NCBI GenBank assembly: GCA_036278875.1
Contig: DASUKF010000024.1
Span: 1 to 22,693 of the forward strand
DNA length: 22,693 bases
Direction of reading: 5' to 3'
Origin: JANWLD01 sp036278875
GTDB lineage: Bacteria > Patescibacteriota > Saccharimonadia > Saccharimonadales > 2-12-FULL-41-12
The translations under genes were made by a program, and so were the position numbers. The notes beneath the pieces were generated by a model. The model did no database searches, was not told the DNA's origin, and saw only the letters and a program-made list of their open reading frames with translations. This document shows positions 8,401 through 15,233 of this stretch, piece by piece. Numbering within the stretch: the first letter of the stretch is position 1; each line of letters starts with the position of its first letter.

Positions 8401-11145
8401 GGATGCAGTTCGCAAAACGGCTCTACGGGCGAATGTTCCAATACGCTTAATAGCATCAATTACGGAACTGTTAATTCCGACGGAGACATATCCACGGTAA
8501 ATCAATCCCAGCCAAACGGTACAGCCCCTTGTTCCGGAGGCAGTCCATATGGTTGCAATATGCCACCTTTAGGCAACGGTGCCGGCCAGGGCGGCCAGAT
8601 GCTGAACGCTACCGCCGTTATAAACGGCTATCTCTACGTTGCCGGAGGCTGTGTCAATGCCGGATGTACCAATGTGGCCAATAATACGTCTTATGTCGCT
8701 ATAAGCAGTGACGGAACATTAACGGCGCCGGCTAATTGCACCGCTGATGGAAATACTTTATACGGCGCCTGGTGCGTTGACAGCACGCATACGATTAATT
8801 TCGGTAACAACGGCGCTGGTAAAACAGGCGTAGCCGCCGCGGGTACCGCAGTATTCAACAATACTATTTATTTCGTAGGCGGCATCAACGGAAACGGTCT
8901 GACAAACCAGGTATACCATGTTTCGGTAAATAGCGACGGAAGCCTGAACTCAGGCGGCTGGTCATACGACAGTATTACTACAGCCGGGGCTACCAGTGTC
9001 GCCTACGACTTCGCTTATGCACGTGCTAATCCTTCCTCTGCCGGCTCGGCGCCAGGCAATCTGTATATTCTTGGCGGATGCGACGCAGTCAGCAACGCCT
9101 CCTGCACTTCTTATACCGATGCAGTGTACAAATGCGACATACAGACCAGCGGTACCATAGCCAATTGCTCCACCTCCGGACAATTGCAGATAGGTACCGT
9201 ATCCGGAGCTTCAGGCGCGGGGCTGGCCGGTGCGGGCGGAACCGTTTATGCCAATTATGTCTATATGATAGGAGGTCAGGCACCCGGTGTCAGCGAGCTG
9301 GACACCGTATACTATGCCAAGTTCAACAACAGCAACAATATAGTAGCCGCTGGTGGTGGCGGATGGACCGAGTCAACGAACACTATACCTATTGCCAGCG
9401 AGTTCGCATCCGCATTCGGATACAATGGCTATCTTTATGTAGTCGGCGGTTATAACAGCAGTTCCGGTGTATTAGGGAGTGTCGAATTCGCCAAAGTGAA
9501 CGTAAGCGACGGAAGCATCAATGCTTTTACTACATCGTCGGTCAGTATAACTCCCAGCTGGGGTATGGGCGTGCCGGTCAGCGGAGCTCACGCATATGCC
9601 CTTGGGGGGTGTAGTACAGGCGCCGCACCGGCCAGTTGCAGTAATTTACAGGCAACTGTGCAGACATTTGAGATCTACAATAATAACAGCGGCTCTCCGG
9701 CCGGATACGGCACTGCGGCGCACACTTACGGCACAAGTCAGAACCGTATCGGCGCCGGCAGTACCATATTGGACGGCTACATCTACGTTGCCGGCGGCTG
9801 CACCAGCACTACAGATTGCACTACGGCTATAAGCGACGTATCCTACGCCCCTATAGATGCAGATGGCAACATCGGCACATGGTCCAGCACATCCGCCTCT
9901 CTGCCCGCTGTCAGAGCCTGGGGTAAGCTGGAAGCGGCCGGAGGCTCGCTTTATTACATAGGCGGACAAAATAGTTCAGGCACCGCCCAATCCCAGGTGT
10001 ATTACGCGACACCGTCATCAGGAAACGTGACTTCATGGACACAGGCTACCAACGGATTGCCGTCCGCTAGAACGAAATTCGGCGCTACGGTCTGGAATGA
10101 CAGGCTTTACGTAGCCGGAGGATTAGACGGCAGCGGTACGCCGACATCTACGGTGTACGCGAGTCCCAGTTTAAGTTCCGGCGGCAATATTACTTCGGCG
10201 TGGTCTGCTTCCAGCAGTTCGTTCAACGTAGCCAGGAGCGGCTTGACTGCCATAGCATATGCGAACAATCTGTACTTATTAGGCGGTTATGACGGTTCCC
10301 ACTATCTCAGCGACAGTCAATACGCACAAATCAATACCGGCACCGGAAATGCCGGTAGCTGGTCCTATACCACCAGCCTGCCTACTTCATTAAGCGGCGC
10401 AGACGGGTTTGCAGCTAACGGCTACATATATCTTATAGGCGGCACGAATGACGGCACTTCCTGCCGGCCGCGAACCCTGTTAGCCCCTATTAGCGCAAAC
10501 ACTACGATTGCCAGCGGAAACAACCCTACCGGTATAGGCGAATGGGATGAAACAAATCAGCGCTACAGCGGCGACAGGTATGGGGCGGCGGCGGTATATA
10601 ATGACGGCAAAGCATATGTTCTTGGCGGCGCCTGCGGAACCTCCAGCCTGACCTATGCCAGTCCTGTTTCACAGCAGACTTCCCTGCTGTCCCAGCCGCA
10701 GGTAGCGAAATACTCGATAATGCTTGATACGGACACGGACGTCTTCCCGGAAACCTGGCTGCTTAATGGTGTCGACAACTCCATAGGTGCCAAGTGGCAG
10801 TTAAGCTACCGCTCTATGACCAATACCACTACCTCGTGCACCTCGCCGGCGATGACTACATGGGGCCAAACTACCAACTTTGGAGATGTCGCTTTGGGTA
10901 TTCCCGGCCTGTATACGCCGCTTGACGGCAGTGGCAGTGATACTAATTGCGCCAGATTCTTCTATCTTTCCGTTACGGTCGACAGTTCCCGGGCCTACGG
11001 CTATCCTGATGATATTTCGCGCGGTCCAACCATAACCGATCTGACATTGCAGTTCACTGCAGATCCGGACAAACGCCTTATGCACGGCCGGACTTTCACC
11101 GGAGGACTTCAGCAACCGGACGACACGCCGTATTATGATAATTAA
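5419..11145 (+). CDS. Giant membrane-anchored kelch-repeat protein with a nested glycine-rich domain
   Basis: The protein has 1908 residues. A 50-residue, very basic N-terminal tail precedes one helix (about 52-71), so the bulk lies outside the cell. Residues about 85-345 form a beta-rich stalk containing 'NYPISIDPSIYVE'. Then come 18 kelch motifs of the form xYxxGG. Their double glycines start at residues 375, 751, 825, 880, 936, 994, 1076, 1154, 1219, 1285, 1343, 1396, 1459, 1515, 1567, 1622, 1674 and 1736. Motif count suggests two or three beta-propellers. A glycine-rich domain (about 387-688) interrupts the first blade. Many blades carry a Cys pair just after the GG. The C-terminal domain (about 1755-1908) contains 'DTDTDVFPETWLLNG' and 'GYPDDISRGPTITDL'. 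Propellers and glycine-rich folds commonly bind proteins or sugars, so an adhesin or host-contact protein is the leading inference. No catalytic motif was recognised. Confidence 0.75.
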   Translation: MNLNSEKILKLTKETLRGLRRRSIQVKKRGYKYLALLQDRFPFLRDLRIRAFMATAALVIIAAEIITVVSPYFSQRVYALGAADSLLLPINQIMADELQFNTKEATFDFNQGYKSEQPNVLSSLAKQVSATAYQDPSRGVTVTDPANQIDFSISPKFGLWPGKQDGNRIIYPFKNGRGWVVYSMHGVGVKEDVVLKSSSKNSLELDYTLNTGNNLQARIESNGSIGIYGNTLFSGNISTGSDKDAALLQKARESAPKDTLLFDIPAPTIKQYGDAQSDIHASYSLDGDNLRLSVTGLDKANYPISIDPSIYVESAEQFMRGNNETNIDFDVADSLIQKGSTTGARFNSWDSTMNMNAGVSGPGAVAAGGYVYTVGGTQSNGSTTYFTSPGSDTYTVPAGVTSITVKAWGGGGGGGGGGVDDGGGNGGGGGYAKTTLSVTPGEVLNINVGAGGGFGSFSSGNSGSSAGDGGGGGGYSGIFRSGSPLMVASGGGGGGGGDGGGAINYSGGAGGAGGGTSGVSGSSSNGAGGGGGGTQSSGGGAGTGGDNSGAAGSSLSGGGGADGANSTRGTGSRNNGGSPGGADGGNGDENSNKYAGGAGGGGGYYGGGGGAGAQSSGHGANTEYTGAGGGGGGSSYTSGTSSTNTAGSGTTPGNSSDGDRGSAGSGGSGGSVSGAGTSGNSGLVVISYGSGATNLDTVSWAKFNTVSGAIDSANPGAGLCSGWCSKTAYSLPAPRKNLSLVAYNGFLYAIGGEDSGCTSGNGNGDNGVCSTVYISKLGANGEPQLWSPTSTDKSTWTYWYRDSNLSSPRSYTAAVAYENRIYLLGGKTSSSGTVSITNTAQIADITPTGKLGSWSSSTTLPYNVYGHGAQIYNGRIYIVGGASSVGGAPLNSVYYNYIDSDGTLNGWVQTNSLTGGRFTNGGNFTTVWGGYMYLSGGCSAVNGSGYCTSVVSDTQLASINADGSLDQWSTMANVSDSRMGHDILAWRGNIYELGGCSSQNGSTGECSNTLNSINYGTVNSDGDISTVNQSQPNGTAPCSGGSPYGCNMPPLGNGAGQGGQMLNATAVINGYLYVAGGCVNAGCTNVANNTSYVAISSDGTLTAPANCTADGNTLYGAWCVDSTHTINFGNNGAGKTGVAAAGTAVFNNTIYFVGGINGNGLTNQVYHVSVNSDGSLNSGGWSYDSITTAGATSVAYDFAYARANPSSAGSAPGNLYILGGCDAVSNASCTSYTDAVYKCDIQTSGTIANCSTSGQLQIGTVSGASGAGLAGAGGTVYANYVYMIGGQAPGVSELDTVYYAKFNNSNNIVAAGGGGWTESTNTIPIASEFASAFGYNGYLYVVGGYNSSSGVLGSVEFAKVNVSDGSINAFTTSSVSITPSWGMGVPVSGAHAYALGGCSTGAAPASCSNLQATVQTFEIYNNNSGSPAGYGTAAHTYGTSQNRIGAGSTILDGYIYVAGGCTSTTDCTTAISDVSYAPIDADGNIGTWSSTSASLPAVRAWGKLEAAGGSLYYIGGQNSSGTAQSQVYYATPSSGNVTSWTQATNGLPSARTKFGATVWNDRLYVAGGLDGSGTPTSTVYASPSLSSGGNITSAWSASSSSFNVARSGLTAIAYANNLYLLGGYDGSHYLSDSQYAQINTGTGNAGSWSYTTSLPTSLSGADGFAANGYIYLIGGTNDGTSCRPRTLLAPISANTTIASGNNPTGIGEWDETNQRYSGDRYGAAAVYNDGKAYVLGGACGTSSLTYASPVSQQTSLLSQPQVAKYSIMLDTDTDVFPETWLLNGVDNSIGAKWQLSYRSMTNTTTSCTSPAMTTWGQTTNFGDVALGIPGLYTPLDGSGSDTNCARFFYLSVTVDSSRAYGYPDDISRGPTITDLTLQFTADPDKRLMHGRTFTGGLQQPDDTPYYDN
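6577..7482 (+). other. Glycine-rich domain nested in kelch blade 1
   Basis: Residues about 387-688 of the 1908-residue protein start 'TYTVPAGVTSITVKAWGG'. They run through GGGGG-rich segments split by 'YAKTTLSVTPGEVLNINVGAG' and 'LMVASGGG', and close with 'SGLVVISYG'. This is the signature of the Gly-rich domain found in many bacterial surface and phage-tail proteins. The DNA is correspondingly a run of GGN codons, which creates long open antisense frames that are not genes. Confidence 0.75.
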
Positions 11146-11165
11146 TCGCGTATTATAATTAAGTC

Positions 11166-11177
11166 AGGAAATTTATG
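11166..11177 (+). promoter_or_regulatory. Ribosome binding site of the 284-residue membrane protein
   Basis: AGGA (11166-11169) lies 5 bases before the ATG at 11175. A TATAAT hexamer at 11154-11159 lies in the 29-base gap, but no -35 partner is visible at normal spacing. I therefore treat the gene as part of the upstream unit. Confidence 0.5.
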
Positions 11178-12029
11178 AGAATTTTTGTCAGGAACGAAAA
11201 CCAGAGAAGTTTTATACCTATAAAGGTAAAAGACCTTGGCAATGAATTGGAAAGAATAACCGTGAGAATCGGCGCACTGGTGGAAAAAAAATTCCACAGG
11301 AACGATTCAAATGAAGATATAAAAAGAAAACAGCTCTTCTGGCAGAAAATTTTCAAAGGGCTGTATGAGAAGGCGGCCCACAACGACCAGGCACAATCAG
11401 GACCCGACGGTAAAACAGTAGTAATAAACATATCTCTGCCTAACATGCGGTTTTCCAATCTGTATAGGGGTATCGCAGACAAATTCAAATCTGCCGATGC
11501 TAAATATAAAGCGGCTTCAATAGCTTTATCCGCCATTATCATTCTGGTTGTCGGCCACAGTATATTTTCCGGTGGCGGTCAGCGAACGGGCAATCAGAAT
11601 GAAGATGACCGTGCGGCACTTATAGCCAAAAATAATACGGTCCGGCTACCTAAAGGTACTCCCAAGTTTGACACTATCCTGCCCGCGGGTAAGAACATAA
11701 ACGAGCTGGGCGGCTGGACAAGAGTCAGCCCGCCGAACCGCAATCCTGTATACGCTTATACCGACAAAGTCGGCTCCGCCAAGCTCGCAGTAAGTGAACA
11801 ACCGCTACCAAAAAAGCTCAAAACCGATACAGACTCCCAGGTAGCAAAAGTGGCCCAGAATTTTAACGCTTATGACAAGCTAACCAGCGGCAAAACGCTT
11901 GCCTACATAGGCACATCGGAAAATGGCCAGTCGATAATTCTAAGCAAAGCTGACTTGCTTATACTTATAAGATCCACTTCGTTTCTTAACAATAGCCAGT
12001 GGGCCGCATATATAAATTCGCTCAAATAA
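11175..12029 (+). CDS. Bitopic membrane protein with large cytoplasmic and outer domains
   Basis: The protein has 284 residues and I do not recognise its family. Residues 1-111 are highly charged and partly helical (NELERITVRIGALVEKKF), probably cytoplasmic. A single helix follows at about 112-131 (IALSAIIILVVGHSIF). After a Gly/Asn-rich linker, the outer part (about 150-284) contains 'LPKGTPKFDTILPAGKNINELGGW', 'NPVYAYTDKVGSAKLAVSEQPLPKKL' and 'IILSKADLLILIRS'. This reads as a small alpha/beta domain. It starts 29 bases after the kelch gene on the same strand and has a fair ribosome binding site. It also shares the N-in, C-out topology of that protein. It may help assemble or anchor the surface proteins, but that rests on context only. 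The 9-base gap to the converging downstream gene holds no clear terminator. Confidence 0.6.
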   Translation: MRIFVRNENQRSFIPIKVKDLGNELERITVRIGALVEKKFHRNDSNEDIKRKQLFWQKIFKGLYEKAAHNDQAQSGPDGKTVVINISLPNMRFSNLYRGIADKFKSADAKYKAASIALSAIIILVVGHSIFSGGGQRTGNQNEDDRAALIAKNNTVRLPKGTPKFDTILPAGKNINELGGWTRVSPPNRNPVYAYTDKVGSAKLAVSEQPLPKKLKTDTDSQVAKVAQNFNAYDKLTSGKTLAYIGTSENGQSIILSKADLLILIRSTSFLNNSQWAAYINSLK

Positions 12030-12038
12030 GATTTAGCG

Positions 12039-12527
12039 TTATTTAACCAGTATATCCCCTATAACTACTGCTGATTTTTTGTTATAAACGCAATTTACTG
12101 TAACCGTCCACTTGCCGGCGGGCGCGGACGGGCTTATAGGCCAGTCCCAGCCAATCAGTCCGAATTCGTCCGCTTTCTTACTTTTAAGAGCAGGGCTGCT
12201 GTAAACGATCTGGTTACCCGCGCTGTCTTTATATTTAACCTGTATAGTACATTTCGATTTCGGGTTCGTTTTAACACTGATTGAAGCCTTAGAACCGCGT
12301 TTTATAGGAGAAGTTATAGTTTGCACTGCCGCGCTCTCCTTGGCTTTCGGAGAAATTTTTGGCGGCTTTATGACCGGGCGTGCGGGCGCCTGGGGCACTG
12401 ATTGCCCGGAATCATCCTGGCCGCCACTGTACTTTATGTATGCTACGCCGGCAGCTATCAGTAAAAGCAGGATTATGACGGCGCTCAATACCACTTTCAG
12501 AGCCGTCTTTAGATAACGCTTCTTCAT
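12039..12527 (-). CDS. Small membrane-anchored protein with a proline-rich linker and an Ig-like domain
   Basis: The protein has 162 residues and its family is not recognised. An N-terminal helix (about 11-31, VVLSAVIILLLLIAAGVAYI) anchors it. A Pro/Lys-rich linker follows (about 43-65, PQAPARPVIKPPKISPKAK). The compact beta domain (about 68-162) contains 'ASISVKTNPKSKCTIQVKYKD' and 'APAGKWTVTVNCVYNKKSA'. Two cysteines are placed as in an Ig-like disulfide. 'SPSAPAGKWTVTVNC' is typical of Ig-like or bacterial Big-type sandwiches. An AAGGG-type site lies about 6 bases before the ATG. The gene is divergent from ychF and converges on the surface block, so it has its own control. A cell-surface role is likely; the ligand is unknown. 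Confidence 0.6.
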   Translation of the reverse strand: MKKRYLKTALKVVLSAVIILLLLIAAGVAYIKYSGGQDDSGQSVPQAPARPVIKPPKISPKAKESAAVQTITSPIKRGSKASISVKTNPKSKCTIQVKYKDSAGNQIVYSSPALKSKKADEFGLIGWDWPISPSAPAGKWTVTVNCVYNKKSAVVIGDILVK

Positions 12528-12601
12528 TTCTGCCCTTCACTTAGACTTGCGGTCTTATGATATCATTCGTTAGCATATAACCTGATAAGAAAGGCTGGCT
12601 T
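12528..12601. promoter_or_regulatory. Divergent intergenic region with a 10-bp palindrome
   Basis: These 74 bases must hold the promoters of both divergent genes. A perfect palindrome, ATGATATCAT (12557-12566), sits in the middle. AAAGG lies just before the ychF start. I could not assign convincing -35/-10 pairs on either strand. Confidence 0.35.
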
Positions 12602-13681
12602 TTGAGTCTTAGTATAGGCATAGTCGGATTACCGAACGTCGGAAAATCCACTTTATTCAATGCTCTCACCGGAAACGCCATACTGGCGGCGAATTATCCT
12701 TTCGCAACAATTGAACCCAACACCGGCATAGTTCCAGTACCTGATCCGCGACTGGATAAGCTCGCCGAAATGTACGGCTCGAAGAAAATTATCCCTGCGA
12801 CAGTAACCTTTGTAGATATAGCCGGGCTGGTAGCAGGCGCCAGCGAGGGAGAAGGCCTGGGCAACCAGTTTCTAAGCCATATACGCAGCTGTAATGCCAT
12901 TTGCCACGTAGTACGCGCGTTCGAGGATAATAACGTACAGCACGTCGATGAAACCCATAACCCTAAGAAAGACATAGAAACTATCAATACCGAACTGATG
13001 CTGGCCGACCTGCAAACCGTAGATAAAAGACTGTCCAAAATTGAAAAAGAAGCCAAAGCAAATCCAAAGATACGGCCCATAGCGGAAGAAATGCAAAAAG
13101 CCAGGCATATACTTGATAGCGGTACGCCGCTCAACCACTGTTTAGACAAACTTGAGCCTAAGCTCCTGGACGATTTACAGCTTATAACCATGAAACCCGT
13201 GATCTATCTGTTTAATGTTGACGAGGATACGCTGGCGGACGAAAAGAAACAGGCCGGATTGCAGGCCCTGGTTGGCTCTGCCGAAACGGTTTTCGTATGT
13301 GCCAAACTGGAGGAAGAGTTGAAGGGTTTATCTTCGGATGAAGCCGAGGAGCTGCTTCAGACTTACGGCGTCAGTGAAAAAGGTCTGGATAAAGTCATAC
13401 ACAGTGCCTACGCAGCCTTGGGTCTGCAGAGTTTTCTTACCGCAGGTGAAAAAGAAACGCGCGCCTGGACCATTGGAAAGGGTTCCACGGCACCGCAGGC
13501 GGCCGGTGTTATACATAGCGATTTTGAGCGGGGTTTTATAGCGGCCCAGGTCATAGATTACGATGAGCTTATACGGGCCGGTTCCGAAACGGCAGCAAAG
13601 GCGGCCGGAAAAGTTCGCACCGAGGGCAAAGATTATGTAATGCAGCCCGGCGATGTCGTCGAATTCAGATTCAATGTCTGA
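12602..13681 (+). CDS. ychF: YchF/OLA1-family P-loop ATPase
   Basis: The protein has 359 residues, full length for YchF. This family is an Obg-related NTPase that binds ribosomes and usually prefers ATP to GTP. The P-loop GLPNVGKS lies at residues 9-16 and is followed by 'FNALTGN' and 'ANYPFATIEPNTGIVPVPD'. The G3 region is DIAGLVAGASEGEGLGNQFL. The G4-like motif is NVDE at 205-208, in place of the NKxD of true GTPases, which fits ATP use. The TGS domain occupies about 275-359 and ends in the family's hallmark 'GKDYVMQPGDVVEFRFNV'. The start is TTG at 12602. The resulting 'MSLSIGIVGLPNVGKST' matches the family N-terminus, and AAAGG lies upstream. An ABC transporter follows 17 bases downstream and may be co-transcribed. 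Confidence 0.95.
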   Translation: MSLSIGIVGLPNVGKSTLFNALTGNAILAANYPFATIEPNTGIVPVPDPRLDKLAEMYGSKKIIPATVTFVDIAGLVAGASEGEGLGNQFLSHIRSCNAICHVVRAFEDNNVQHVDETHNPKKDIETINTELMLADLQTVDKRLSKIEKEAKANPKIRPIAEEMQKARHILDSGTPLNHCLDKLEPKLLDDLQLITMKPVIYLFNVDEDTLADEKKQAGLQALVGSAETVFVCAKLEEELKGLSSDEAEELLQTYGVSEKGLDKVIHSAYAALGLQSFLTAGEKETRAWTIGKGSTAPQAAGVIHSDFERGFIAAQVIDYDELIRAGSETAAKAAGKVRTEGKDYVMQPGDVVEFRFNV

Positions 13682-13698
13682 TAAACTTATAACTAAGA

Positions 13699-14454
13699 AT
13701 GAATGCGCTTGATGTTAAAGGTCTGAAAAAGACTTATGAAGGAGGCACCGAGGCGCTTCGCGGGATAGATTTAGAAATTCCCGAAGGGTCTTTTTTTGGT
13801 CTGCTCGGACCTAACGGGGCCGGAAAATCTACCCTGATACATTGCATCATGGGACTGGCGATGCCGACAGGCGGCAAAGCCACCGTCTTCGGACACGACA
13901 TAGTCGATGATTATCAGAAAGCCCGCGGCCATATAGGACTAGCGCCTCAAGAGCCTAATCTGGACTGGTTTTTAAGCGTAGAGGATACTCTGGACTTCCA
14001 CGGCGGTTACTATGGTATGCGAAAAGCGGACCGGCGCAAACGGATCGACGAACTTCTAAAGGATTTTTCGTTGACCGATAAGCGCAAGGACCGGACTATA
14101 TTCCTATCCGGCGGCATGAAGCGAAGAGTAATCCTGGCCCGTGCTCTAATGCACCGACCGAAGATGCTGATACTCGACGAGCCGACCGCCGGTGTAGACG
14201 TAGAGCTTCGGCTTGAACTTTGGAAGTACATGAAAAAGATTAACAAAGCCGGCACTACGATACTTCTGACTACACATTATATAGAAGAGGCTGAACAGCT
14301 TTGCGATAACATAGCCCTCATAAACAAAGGCAAAATAGTACAGACGGGTACGAGTGACGGGCTTAAAAAACACTATAAAAAGTCTACCCTGGAAGATGTT
14401 TATCTCAAGATAGTAGGCCGCAGTGAGCTTACTCGTAGCGGCGGTATAAAATGA
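13699..14454 (+). CDS. ABC-2 type transporter ATP-binding protein
   Basis: The protein has 251 residues, a normal length for the ATPase of a two-gene ABC-2 exporter. Walker A is GPNGAGKS (37-44). The Q-loop falls in 'GLAPQEPNLDW' and the signature is LSGG (136-139). Walker B is MLILDE (156-161), followed by 'PTAGVD', and the switch His is H193 in 'TTHYIEEAEQLCD'. All catalytic motifs are intact. It resembles DrrA/CcmA/NodI-type ATPases that energise export of drugs, polysaccharides or lipids; the substrate cannot be read from sequence. The last four bases overlap the permease start (ATGA), so the two subunits are translationally coupled. The ribosome binding site is weak, and the gene probably follows ychF in the same transcript. 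Confidence 0.93.
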   Translation: MNALDVKGLKKTYEGGTEALRGIDLEIPEGSFFGLLGPNGAGKSTLIHCIMGLAMPTGGKATVFGHDIVDDYQKARGHIGLAPQEPNLDWFLSVEDTLDFHGGYYGMRKADRRKRIDELLKDFSLTDKRKDRTIFLSGGMKRRVILARALMHRPKMLILDEPTAGVDVELRLELWKYMKKINKAGTTILLTTHYIEEAEQLCDNIALINKGKIVQTGTSDGLKKHYKKSTLEDVYLKIVGRSELTRSGGIK

Positions 14455-15233
14455 AAGACCGTTTCATAGACAGATGGCTGCCTTTTTGGACAGTACTCCG
14501 CCGTGAACTTACCCGTTTTTGGACCATAAAACGCCAGACAATACTCGCCCCGTTACTGGAAACTTACTTATATATCAGTATCTTCGGCGCGGCTCTGGGA
14601 AGCCGTATAAGTCAGCTGGACGGTTTCCGCTATATTATCTTTATAATCCCAGGCTTGCTTTTGATGAGCTTTTCAATAAACATCTTCACCAATAACGCTT
14701 TTTCTATGCTCCAGCAGAAACTTCAGCGGGCCATTGATGACCAGCTGGCTTCCCCGGTGTCGAATACGGAGATACTTGCGGCTTTTGGTTTAGGAGGTTT
14801 TATCCGCGCCTGCATCATTACCTCCATTGCTTTCATAACAGCCAAGGTTCTGTTGCCTGACCTGCCTTTAACCCACCCCATAATGTTTATATTTAGCATT
14901 ATCTTTATAGGGCTTTTCTTTTCTATGGCAGGCGTGCTAGTCGGTCTGAGGGCTGAGAAATTCGACGATTTGACACTTTATCAGACATTTATCCTGCAGC
15001 CACTGATATTCTTAGGCGGCGTGTTTTATTCCGCCAGCCTCTTGCCTGAACCGTTCGCTACTATCACCAGGTTCAATCCTATTTATTACATGATAAACGT
15101 TTTTAGATACTCGATACTGGGACATGCCGATATCAATCCGCATCTAAGCCTGGCGGTTATAGCCCTTGTCGGATTGACGCTGCTAGCTATAAATTATCGG
15201 CTGTTCAACCGCGGATATAAGCTAAGGTCCTAG
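14451..15233 (+). CDS. ABC-2 type transporter permease
   Basis: The protein has 260 residues with about six membrane helices, including 'IIFIIPGLLLMSFSINIF', 'PIMFIFSIIFIGLFFSMAGV' and 'LSLAVIALVGLTLLAINYRLF'. The family hallmarks are present: 'IDDQLASPVSNTEILAAFGL' in the cytoplasmic loop, 'QPLIFLGGVFYSASLLPE', and 'NPIYYMINVFRYSILG'. It should form the channel of the exporter with the ATPase just upstream (4-bp overlap), probably as a dimer of each. It is closest in pattern to DrrB/NodJ-type permeases. The stop codon shares a CTAG with the stop of the converging serine hydrolase gene, so there is no room for a terminator between the two. Confidence 0.93.
   Translation: MKDRFIDRWLPFWTVLRRELTRFWTIKRQTILAPLLETYLYISIFGAALGSRISQLDGFRYIIFIIPGLLLMSFSINIFTNNAFSMLQQKLQRAIDDQLASPVSNTEILAAFGLGGFIRACIITSIAFITAKVLLPDLPLTHPIMFIFSIIFIGLFFSMAGVLVGLRAEKFDDLTLYQTFILQPLIFLGGVFYSASLLPEPFATITRFNPIYYMINVFRYSILGHADINPHLSLAVIALVGLTLLAINYRLFNRGYKLRS

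Noticed and set aside
13699..15233. Assigning a substrate (antibiotic, polysaccharide or lipid) to the ABC exporter
   Set aside because: The motifs define only the ABC-2 class, and the neighbours do not point to one substrate.
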